Under the pieces are notes generated by a model. That model saw nothing but the letters and a program-made list of their open reading frames with translations, was not told where the DNA came from and ran no database searches. DNA of 7,808 bases from CAYFIW01 sp964500645 (GTDB lineage Bacteria; Chloroflexota; Dehalococcoidia; Lucifugimonadales; UBA826): the NCBI GenBank assembly GCA_964500645.1, contig CAZCOH010000070.1:1-7808 (forward strand). Direction: 5' to 3'. Both the position numbers and the translations under genes were made by a program. Of this stretch, positions 1-5,936 are shown piece after piece. The stretch's first letter is position 1; each line of letters starts with the position of its first letter.

Positions 1-2
1 AC

Positions 3-2021
3 CTGGCGTATCTCAAGATGGATTCTTCGAATATGGCGAGGTCTCTGTATTTAACCGAATCTAGAAACTTTAACGGAAGGTTACTTGTAAACGCTACTGG
101 TGAAATAACCAGGGAAGAATCTCTAGAAGAGGAATTGAGAAAACAGCGTCTGAGACAGATGTCAGGAGGAATATCTCAATATTTTTGGACTTCAGACAAT
201 AAAATTGTGTTTAAAATGCATGGAGATATATTTGTTTTAGATCACTTAGACTCGACACCGCGTCTTTTAGTTGACGCTTCAGAATTTTCTTCAATGGATC
301 CCAAAGTTTCCCCAAATGGAAAAATCTTGGCATTCGTTTGCCGTGGAGAGATATACACCGTACGGCTAGAAGGGGGAACCCCAGTCAAATTGACTGATGG
401 AAATGAGGGTACGACCAGAGGACTGGCTGAATACATTGCACAAGAGGAGATGGGTCGATCCTCTGGATACTGGTGGTCACCGGATAGCAAGGCGATTGCA
501 TTTATAGAAGTAGATGAAACTAATATACCTGAATTTACTTTAACGAATCTGGGTGATGAATTGGCTTCAAACGAGGCATATCGATATCCATTCGCAGGTT
601 ATGATAATGCCGATGTACGTCTCGGAATCACAGATCTTTCTGGCAATCTGTCATGGGCTGACACAGCATCTTATGAATATATCGCCAGGGTTGACTGGAC
701 AAAAGAAGGAAGTCTAGTTGTTCAATGTCAGACTCGTGATCAAACTCGATTGGATTTACTGAAATTTGATCCTTCATTAACGCGGTCGTCAATAATATTG
801 AGTGAACAATCTGATGTTTGGGTCAATTTACACGACATGTATAGGGCATTGGATGACGAGGAATTCATATGGGCCTCTGAACGGACAGGTTACAGGCATA
901 TTTATCATTATGATTGCCATGGTAATGAGAAGAGACAAATAACTGATGGAGAGTGGCAGGTTGATAATCTAGTAGCTGTGGATCAAGAGAAAAAGTTAAT
1001 ATATTTTACTTCTTCTGCAGATTCATGCCTGGAAAGTAATTTCTATAGGATCAATTTCGATGGCAGTGATTTTCAAAAGCTCTCTACTATTCCAGGTATT
1101 CACACAGTGGTGTGTGATGTTCAGAGAAATTTTTATGTAGATACTATACATTCTGCTTCAATTGCTCCAGTTGTACATTTGTTAAAAATCTCGGACGACC
1201 AGAACATATCTATAATTCACAACACCTTGGATACACGTGTGGAAAAATTCAATCTGCGTCCTCCGGAGTTTGTGGAGATTGCATCTAAAAATGGTGATCA
1301 ACTTAACGGAGCTATTTTTTCCCCTGATGAGTCTTTCGGCGAAGGTCCCCATCCAACCATCTTGTATGTCTACGGCGGGCCGCATGCGCAACTTGTAACT
1401 AATAGTTGGAATTTGACAGCTGCACTCAGAGTTCAATATTTGAGAGAGCAAGGATATTTAGTTTTCGTTTTAGATAATAGAGGTAGTGCCCGGCAAGGTT
1501 TATCGTTTGAGGCGCATATAAAAAACCGCATGGGTTCTGTAGAAGTAGAAGATCAACTTTCGGGCATAGAGTGGTTGATCAAAAAAGGCTATGCGAATGA
1601 AAACAAAATCGGCGTGTATGGATGGAGTTATGGGGGATATATGGCTCTGATGTGCCTTGCACAGTATCCTGAAGTTTTTAAAGTTGCAGTAGCTGGAGCG
1701 CCAGTGACTTCGTGGGATGGATACGATACACATTACACGGAAAGATATATGGGGACACCGATCTCTAATCCAGATGGATATGTAAACTCTAGCGTGATGG
1801 AATATGCATCTAATATACGTGGGGAATTGATGTTAATTCATGGGTTGATTGATGAAAATGTTCATTTTCGTCATTCCGCTCGGCTGATAAATGCTTTGAT
1901 TTCTTTTAATAAAAAATATGACTTGGTGCTCTTTCCAAAAGAGAGACATATGCCCAGACGGCAATCTGACAGGACATATTTAGAAACCAGATTGACTGGG
2001 TTCTTTAAAAAATACCTTTGA
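3..2021 (+). CDS. DPP IV-type S9B serine peptidase, 5'-partial
   Basis: This is a prolyl-oligopeptidase-family exopeptidase expected to release X-Pro or X-Ala dipeptides from peptide N-termini. Numbering from the first in-window ATG (position 18), residues 1 to about 420 look like the DPP IV beta-propeller. They include the paired glutamates E143-E144 (AQEEMG) that bind the substrate amino group, followed by GYWWSPD. The alpha/beta hydrolase domain (about 425-667) carries the oxyanion tyrosine Y452 in VYGGP, nucleophile S537 in GWSYGGY, D612 in HGLIDENVHF and H644 in KERHM, so the triad is complete. The frame is open upstream of position 18 (LAYLK precedes the ATG and reads as a propeller strand), and no ribosome binding site precedes that ATG. 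The true start is therefore outside the window, probably several dozen codons away, and a signal peptide cannot be judged. The gene converges with the minus-strand cluster. Family assignment is firm; substrate preference is inferred from the motifs. Confidence 0.95.
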   Translation: MAYLKMDSSNMARSLYLTESRNFNGRLLVNATGEITREESLEEELRKQRLRQMSGGISQYFWTSDNKIVFKMHGDIFVLDHLDSTPRLLVDASEFSSMDPKVSPNGKILAFVCRGEIYTVRLEGGTPVKLTDGNEGTTRGLAEYIAQEEMGRSSGYWWSPDSKAIAFIEVDETNIPEFTLTNLGDELASNEAYRYPFAGYDNADVRLGITDLSGNLSWADTASYEYIARVDWTKEGSLVVQCQTRDQTRLDLLKFDPSLTRSSIILSEQSDVWVNLHDMYRALDDEEFIWASERTGYRHIYHYDCHGNEKRQITDGEWQVDNLVAVDQEKKLIYFTSSADSCLESNFYRINFDGSDFQKLSTIPGIHTVVCDVQRNFYVDTIHSASIAPVVHLLKISDDQNISIIHNTLDTRVEKFNLRPPEFVEIASKNGDQLNGAIFSPDESFGEGPHPTILYVYGGPHAQLVTNSWNLTAALRVQYLREQGYLVFVLDNRGSARQGLSFEAHIKNRMGSVEVEDQLSGIEWLIKKGYANENKIGVYGWSYGGYMALMCLAQYPEVFKVAVAGAPVTSWDGYDTHYTERYMGTPISNPDGYVNSSVMEYASNIRGELMLIHGLIDENVHFRHSARLINALISFNKKYDLVLFPKERHMPRRQSDRTYLETRLTGFFKKYL

Positions 2022-2079
2022 AATGTTTTGGGCCTTTTGTACTGTTGTATTGAAAACGTAGGTTAATTTCCGATTCCAA

Positions 2080-2868
2080 TTATTTCCCAGAGAAATTTGG
2101 AGTTCTGCGTTCTACGAAAGCCTTTCGACCTTCTTGGAAGTCTTCGCTGTCAAAATTAGTAAAAGGGAGATCTAATTCCTGGGTATCAAATCCCCTAAGT
2201 GACTGGTTTTCAACTACTTTTTGAAGAATCTTTTTATGGTTTGATTGTGACAATGGTGCAAGGTCAGCCATTTCTAACGTCAATTTACTAACGGTTTCTT
2301 CCAATATTTTTGTGTCGACTAGGCGAGTTATCAGGCCCATGTCTAGAGCTTCTTTGGAATCTATAATCTTTCCACTCAATAAAATGTAAGAGGCGTTTCC
2401 TACTCCTACCAGGTTTATAAGCCGTTTCATCTCCCGATATCCGACGAGTATCCCCAATTTAGCAACAGGTATACCAAATTTGCTTTCCTCGGAAGCAATT
2501 CTTATGTCCGTTGCCATAGACAATTCACATCCGCCACCTACGCATATGCCTCTGATCATAGAGACTGTTGGTATAGGGAGAGCCTCAATGGCATCCAGGG
2601 CGCCATCAAAGGCATCTGAGTATATTTTTGAAGAGGTTGAGTCAAATCTGTGTACTTCGAAATCTTTAATGTCTGCCCCGGCAGAAAATGATTTATGTCC
2701 GGCTCCCTTGAATATGGCTACACGTATACTGTCGTTTTGAGAAATCTCTTCTACTACTCTGGTAAGTTCTATCCATCCATCATAATCGATAGCGTTATGC
2801 TGATCGGGCCTGTTGAAGGTAACAGTCACAACTTTGTCTTTTATTTCCGAAATAATTGTGTCGGTCAT
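2080..2868 (-). CDS. Enoyl-CoA hydratase/isomerase (crotonase) family protein
   Basis: A 262-residue protein of the usual crotonase length. It has the N-terminal NRPDQHNAID segment, the first oxyanion-hole loop SFSAGADIKDF (about 60-70), and the second glycine-rich loop GICVGGGCELSMATD (about 107-121). The C-terminal F-x-E-G-R-K-A-F-x-E-R-R pattern is typical of the family. Members bind acyl-CoA thioesters and stabilise an enolate; many are hydratases of beta-oxidation. E115 (in CEL) matches catalytic Glu144 of the rat mitochondrial hydratase, but the residue twenty positions on, where Glu164 should be, is V135 (in FGIPVAKLG). Simple hydratase activity is thus uncertain, and isomerase, lyase or another crotonase reaction is possible. 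The start is supported by AGAAAGG nine bases upstream. It lies 36 nt downstream of the SDR gene on the same strand, so co-transcription is likely. Confidence 0.92.
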   Translation of the reverse strand: MTDTIISEIKDKVVTVTFNRPDQHNAIDYDGWIELTRVVEEISQNDSIRVAIFKGAGHKSFSAGADIKDFEVHRFDSTSSKIYSDAFDGALDAIEALPIPTVSMIRGICVGGGCELSMATDIRIASEESKFGIPVAKLGILVGYREMKRLINLVGVGNASYILLSGKIIDSKEALDMGLITRLVDTKILEETVSKLTLEMADLAPLSQSNHKKILQKVVENQSLRGFDTQELDLPFTNFDSEDFQEGRKAFVERRTPNFSGK

Positions 2869-2877
2869 AATAATAAG

Positions 2878-2884
2878 CCTTTCT
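2878..2884 (-). promoter_or_regulatory. Ribosome binding site of the crotonase-family gene
   Basis: On the minus strand AGAAAGG stands nine bases before the ATG at 2868. It fixes that start and lies inside the 36-nt spacer after the SDR stop codon, so translation is initiated independently of the SDR gene. Confidence 0.55.
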
Positions 2885-2904
2885 GTTTCTAGAATGAGGT
2901 GGTT

Positions 2905-3666
2905 TTAGAAAGAAGTATATCCACCGTCTACCGGTATAGAAACTCCTGTTACGTAATCAGATGCTTTGCTGGAAAGAAAAACTGCGGTACCTGATAAATC
3001 AGATGGCTCACCCCAACGGCCATCAGGGATACGTGAAAGTATGTGATCGTAGCGGTCAGAAAAATTATCTTTTATGCCCTGTGTTAGCTCTGTGTGAATC
3101 CATCCGGGCAAAATAGTATTAGCTTGTATATTATCTTTTGCCCAAGCCACTGATAGAGTTTTTGTTAATTGCACCACACCACCCTTACTTGAGGCATATG
3201 CGACCGCCCAATCTAGCCCGAATATAGAAGTCATAGATCCAATGTTTATAATCTTCCCCCCGCCGTTAGCTTTCATATGCGGGTGTAATTCCCTGGCCGC
3301 TATGAACGATCCTGTGAGGTTGATATTTATTACTTGATTCCAATCATCGAGATTGTATTCGTGAGGTAGCTTTCTTATTCCTATTCCCGCGTTATTAACG
3401 AGGATATCTACCTGACCAGCACTGTTTAAAGATTCGGATACCATATTTTTAATTGAAGATTCATCTGAAACGTCTACTTGAATTCCTAAGGCTTGATGCC
3501 CTGATGATTTCAGAGAATCCACAGCGTCTTTAGTTTTCTTATTATTTCGGGCCGAAATAATAATTTGCGCTCCCGCTTCGGCGAGACCCACTGCGATACC
3601 GTAGCCAATACCACCGTTTCCTCCCGTGATAAGTGCTGTTTTACCTGAGAGATCAAATAGATTCAT
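2905..3666 (-). CDS. SDR-family NAD(P)-dependent oxidoreductase
   Basis: A 253-residue classical short-chain dehydrogenase/reductase that would interconvert an alcohol and a ketone using NAD(P). Visible motifs are the cofactor loop TGGNGGIG (14-21), NNAG (91-94), the active-site N116, catalytic S144, and Y157 with K161 in YASSK; the Ser-Tyr spacing of 13 is normal. The C-terminus ends in the usual GVSIPVDGGY. After the second strand the sequence is SARNNKK with no acidic residue at the strand end, which suggests NADP(H) rather than NAD(H); this is an inference. Overall style resembles the gluconate 5-dehydrogenase and 3-oxoacyl reductase-like branches, but the substrate cannot be read from sequence. 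The start is well set by AGGAG seven bases upstream. It precedes the crotonase gene by 36 nt and may supply or consume a hydroxyacyl/ketoacyl intermediate with it. Confidence 0.95.
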   Translation of the reverse strand: MNLFDLSGKTALITGGNGGIGYGIAVGLAEAGAQIIISARNNKKTKDAVDSLKSSGHQALGIQVDVSDESSIKNMVSESLNSAGQVDILVNNAGIGIRKLPHEYNLDDWNQVININLTGSFIAARELHPHMKANGGGKIINIGSMTSIFGLDWAVAYASSKGGVVQLTKTLSVAWAKDNIQANTILPGWIHTELTQGIKDNFSDRYDHILSRIPDGRWGEPSDLSGTAVFLSSKASDYVTGVSIPVDGGYTSF

Positions 3667-3673
3667 GCTAATA

Positions 3674-3678
3674 CTCCT
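3674..3678 (-). promoter_or_regulatory. Ribosome binding site of the SDR gene
   Basis: AGGAG on the minus strand, seven bases before the ATG at 3666. It is the clearest Shine-Dalgarno sequence in the window and confirms the SDR start. The 44-nt gap upstream is very A-rich on this strand; no convincing -35/-10 pair could be chosen within it. Confidence 0.75.
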
Positions 3679-3710
3679 AATTGACGTGGGTTGTTTTTTT
3701 AATATTTGAT

Positions 3711-4079
3711 TTATTTTTTATTTGGGCCATTAGGCCGTACTTTGTCCAATAAGTTTATAGTTTCAACAGACAATGATTCTCCTTTTTTTCTTCTCTTGGC
3801 TAATAGGTCTAATGAAAGATCTGATAAGCCGCATGACCTGGTTACATTTGCATCGTTGATCCTTGAACAAATGCGTTTTAATACCTTGGACGGGCGTTTT
3901 CTTTTAGATTTACAGCCGGAGGATAGATGGCATAAATATGGAAAACAGTCTATATATTCTTGATGAGATTTGGAAATTGTATTTGGGAATGTATCTAGGG
4001 GTCTATTAAGAAACTCTTTCAGTCTCTTTTTCGACGATTGCGAAAGGAAATTTGTGGATTTCAAATATTGGACCACCAT
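3711..4079 (-). CDS. Hypothetical small basic protein, 122 aa
   Basis: I do not recognise this protein. It is a 122-codon ORF collinear with its neighbours, ending 44 nt before the SDR start and beginning 137 nt after the ABC ATPase stop. The product is strongly basic and Lys/Ser/Leu-rich. It has cysteines clustered in its middle (C-x4-C-x5-C around residues 45-56, plus two more later), no signal peptide and no membrane segment. Several K/R runs (KKR, KRKR, KRRKK) would suit nucleic-acid binding, but no known domain is visible. No Shine-Dalgarno sequence precedes the ATG. An in-frame stop lies 45 nt upstream with no alternative start between, so the start is either this ATG or one further in. 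Codon choice looks as mixed as in neighbouring genes. A shorter antisense frame starting at TTG on the plus strand (3706-3963) competes but is less convincing. The whole region could also be non-coding or decayed sequence. Confidence 0.42.
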   Translation of the reverse strand: MVVQYLKSTNFLSQSSKKRLKEFLNRPLDTFPNTISKSHQEYIDCFPYLCHLSSGCKSKRKRPSKVLKRICSRINDANVTRSCGLSDLSLDLLAKRRKKGESLSVETINLLDKVRPNGPNKK

Positions 4080-4133
4080 TTTAGAATTGTTAGATATATA
4101 CTCACTTGTTGTGAAGCTACCACTCTAAAATAG

Positions 4134-4151
4134 GCAATTGTACGCAGTTGC
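4134..4151 (-). terminator. Weak hairpin after the ABC ATPase pair
   Basis: An 18-nt inverted repeat, on the minus strand GCAACTG, loop CGTA, CAATTGC, with one A/C mismatch and followed by CCTATTTTA. It lies about 65 nt beyond the second ATPase stop and could end the ABC transcript. The stem is short and the T-run imperfect, so this is a weak call. Confidence 0.25.
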
Positions 4152-4171
4152 AGAGAATACATTCAGGATAA

Positions 4172-4186
4172 TTTAATCGAATTAAA
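4172..4186. repeat. AT-rich 6-bp inverted repeat
   Basis: TTTAAT, spacer CGA, ATTAAA: a near-perfect dyad in the spacer just beyond the ABC ATPase stop. It could be an operator for the downstream genes, or chance in AT-rich DNA. The rest of the 137-nt spacer (4080-4216) shows no tRNA, further repeat or credible coding frame. Confidence 0.25.
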
Positions 4187-4216
4187 CTTACCAGTATTAT
4201 GCGCACTATTTCGGGT

Positions 4217-4954
4217 TTATTTGAAGCGATGTGAAGGAATATTTTGGGGTGATAGTGTCAAGGATCCGTTACGTATCTCAGCTACTTCGTCTGCCATATC
4301 CAAAAGAGTCGAATCATGGGTGGCTGAAACGACACTGATCCCTTCCTCATTGACCATTTCCTTGAAGAGTCGAAATATCTCCCATGCATTTGATGAATCT
4401 AGCTCACCCGTGGGCTCGTCTGCGAGGATTAGCGGGGGCTTATTAACTATCGCTCTGGCTATTGAAACTCGCTGCTGCTCTCCCCCAGATAATTCGTAAG
4501 GCCTATGGTGGGATCGCCCCCATAGTCCTACCATTTCTAAAACTTCTCTGGATCGTTCATTTCTTTGCTCAGAGTTCATTCCTGCGATTCTTAATGGGAG
4601 TTCGACGTTTTCAAAGGCGGTAAGAAGTGGTACAAGACCAAAAGACTGGAAAATAAATCCTATTGTACTTCGCCTGACCTGAGTCAATTCTTTGCTACTC
4701 ATACCTGAGATTCTATGTCCTGAAATAAGAACATTACCTTTAGTAGGCCGGTCTAGCCCAGCCATTATGTTAAGCAACGTTGTTTTTCCTGACCCAGATC
4801 GTCCTACAACTGCTAGAAACATACCATTAGAAACAACAAGATTGATGTTATTAAGCGCGGTTATCTTTTCTCCGCCTAAGTTGTATTCTTTATATAGGTT
4901 TTCAGTTTCCAGCAATGGAGGTAGATTTTTAGGTTCTGATTCTCGAATTTCCAT
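4217..4954 (-). CDS. ABC transporter ATP-binding protein, LolD/MacB type
   Basis: A 245-residue cytoplasmic ATPase subunit of an ABC system of the LolD/MacB/FtsE group, whose members power FtsX-like permeases that export or mechanically extract substrates. All nucleotide-binding motifs are present: A-loop tyrosine near 24, Walker A GRSGSGKT (51-58), Q-loop Q103 in FIFQSFG, signature LSGGEQQR (155-162), Walker B with D179 and catalytic E180 in LADEPTGELD, and H-loop H213 in ATHD. The protein therefore looks catalytically competent. The ATG overlaps the stop of the upstream ATPase gene by one base (TAATG on the minus strand), a classical translational-coupling arrangement that implies equal amounts and perhaps a heterodimer. 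No permease or binding protein lies next to it in the window; the next gene downstream is an unrecognised small ORF. The substrate is unknown. Confidence 0.95.
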   Translation of the reverse strand: MEIRESEPKNLPPLLETENLYKEYNLGGEKITALNNINLVVSNGMFLAVVGRSGSGKTTLLNIMAGLDRPTKGNVLISGHRISGMSSKELTQVRRSTIGFIFQSFGLVPLLTAFENVELPLRIAGMNSEQRNERSREVLEMVGLWGRSHHRPYELSGGEQQRVSIARAIVNKPPLILADEPTGELDSSNAWEIFRLFKEMVNEEGISVVSATHDSTLLDMADEVAEIRNGSLTLSPQNIPSHRFK

Positions 4955-5844
4955 TACTCAGATGATATTCGTGATATTGTTATTTTTCCATCTTTTTCTT
5001 CAACTAGGGCACGCTCTTCAATCCCTATATTAGAAAGCATACTGCTTGGAATTTGCAGCCTTCCATTTGCATCAACCAGGGTAAATTCATCTAATTGACT
5101 ATGGGCATTAGTCGCTCCAGAAATGCCTTGATATTCGGTACGGCGAATTTCCATTGATGTTTTACCGTCTTTTATTAACACCACCCTACCTACTTTGAAT
5201 GCAATGTTAGGGTCATGAGTGACGATCACAATTGTTGTATTTATTTTCTTGTTTAATGTCCCAAACAAATCAAGTATTTCAGATGCTGTGCTGTCATCAA
5301 GTTCACCTGTTGGCTCATCTGCTAATAACAAGGGAGGGTCATTTGCGAGGCTTACTGCAATCGCAACTCTTTGTTGTTCTCCCCCGGATAACTTGTCTGG
5401 GGTGTGGTCTTGTCTGTTTAATAGACCGACAAGTTCCAGCAACCTTGAAGCCTTAGCATCTCTATATTCTTTATTTTGATCGGTCAAAATCATAGGCAGA
5501 GCTACATTCTCTATCGCAGTGAGATAAGGAAACAAATTCTTGCTTGTTTGCTGCCATATAAAACCGACCTCGTTACGTCTGTAAGCTTCGACTTCTTTTG
5601 GGGACATCCGAAGAAGGTTCCTGGTTCCGACGGTCACATTTCCAGCTGAAGGCGCGTCGTATCCGGCGAGTATGTTTAGTAGAGTACTTTTACCGCTTCC
5701 GCTGGCACCTACTATAGCAACTACTTCTCCTTCATTTACCTTTAAATCCAATCCTCTTAGGGCGACCACCTCAAGTTCAGCAGCTTTATAAATTTTAAAG
5801 ACGTCTTCGCAATTTATGTATGGAGTTTCTATTGATGTAGTCAT
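4954..5844 (-). CDS. ABC transporter ATP-binding protein with C-terminal AbrB-like domain
   Basis: A 296-residue ATPase of the same LolD/MacB group with an extra C-terminal domain. Residues 8 to about 232 are a complete nucleotide-binding domain: Walker A GASGSGKS (46-53), Q98 in the Q-loop with the unusual IWQQTSKNL context, signature LSGGEQQR (152-159), D176 and E177 in LADEPTGELD, and H210 in VTHD. After a Ser/Gln/Asn-containing linker, residues about 252-291 read as a SpoVT/AbrB-type swapped hairpin: a strand, VDANGRLQIPSSML, an NIGI turn and a closing strand VEEKDGKITI. Such hairpins usually dimerise and often bind DNA; here a dimerisation or regulatory role seems more likely. The ATG has no Shine-Dalgarno sequence and follows a terminator-like hairpin, so the transcript may be leaderless. 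The gene is translationally coupled to the next ATPase. Substrate is unknown. Confidence 0.95.
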   Translation of the reverse strand: MTTSIETPYINCEDVFKIYKAAELEVVALRGLDLKVNEGEVVAIVGASGSGKSTLLNILAGYDAPSAGNVTVGTRNLLRMSPKEVEAYRRNEVGFIWQQTSKNLFPYLTAIENVALPMILTDQNKEYRDAKASRLLELVGLLNRQDHTPDKLSGGEQQRVAIAVSLANDPPLLLADEPTGELDDSTASEILDLFGTLNKKINTTIVIVTHDPNIAFKVGRVVLIKDGKTSMEIRRTEYQGISGATNAHSQLDEFTLVDANGRLQIPSSMLSNIGIEERALVEEKDGKITISRISSE

Positions 5845-5853
5845 TAGGTTTTT

Positions 5854-5859
5854 GATATA
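5854..5859 (-). promoter_or_regulatory. Possible -10 element for a leaderless ABC transcript
   Basis: TATATC on the minus strand ends nine bases before the ATG at 5844. A start of transcription 6-8 nt after a -10 box would fall at or just before the ATG, consistent with the lack of a Shine-Dalgarno sequence. No good -35 element is visible, so the call is tentative. Confidence 0.3.
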
Positions 5860-5881
5860 GCTCTATGTGATCTAAAACAGA

Positions 5882-5916
5882 AAAGGGCCTGATTACCGTG
5901 GTAAAACAGACCCTTT
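5882..5916 (-). terminator. Rho-independent terminator-like hairpin after the acyl-CoA dehydrogenase pair
   Basis: A long interrupted stem: AAAGGG pairs with CCCTTT, then CTG with CAG, then TTAC with GTAA around a CGTG loop, separated by small internal loops. On the minus strand it is followed by TCTGTTTTAG, so the stem runs straight into a T-rich stretch. It lies 20 nt past the stop at 5937 and 37 nt before the next gene, which separates the dehydrogenase operon from the ABC genes. Confidence 0.72.
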
Positions 5917-5936
5917 GGAGTTCTATGTATAGATTC

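Noticed and set aside
18..20. ATG at 18 as the start of the peptidase
   Set aside because: The frame is open to the window edge, the preceding codons continue a propeller-like strand (LAYLK), and no ribosome binding site precedes it.
1182..1451. Minus-strand 89-codon frame inside the peptidase gene
   Set aside because: It lies wholly opposite the conserved propeller/hydrolase region of the peptidase and shows no family features.
2022..2079. Possible bidirectional terminator between the convergent peptidase and crotonase genes
   Set aside because: Only stems of four pairs (for example GAAA/TTTC and AATT/AATT) could be found and none has a clean T-run, so no terminator is called despite the convergent layout.
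3667..3710. Promoter for the SDR gene in the A-rich spacer
   Set aside because: The spacer is so A/T-rich that many -10-like hexamers fit equally well and no matching -35 element stands out.
3706..3963. Plus-strand 85-codon frame antisense to the unrecognised small ORF
   Set aside because: It begins at TTG with no ribosome binding site, is shorter than the opposite frame, opposes the direction of all neighbouring genes on both sides and resembles no known family.
4692..5033. Plus-strand 113-codon frame across the junction of the two ABC ATPase genes
   Set aside because: It is antisense to two ATPases whose motifs are unmistakable, and its translation shows only mirrored motif codons.
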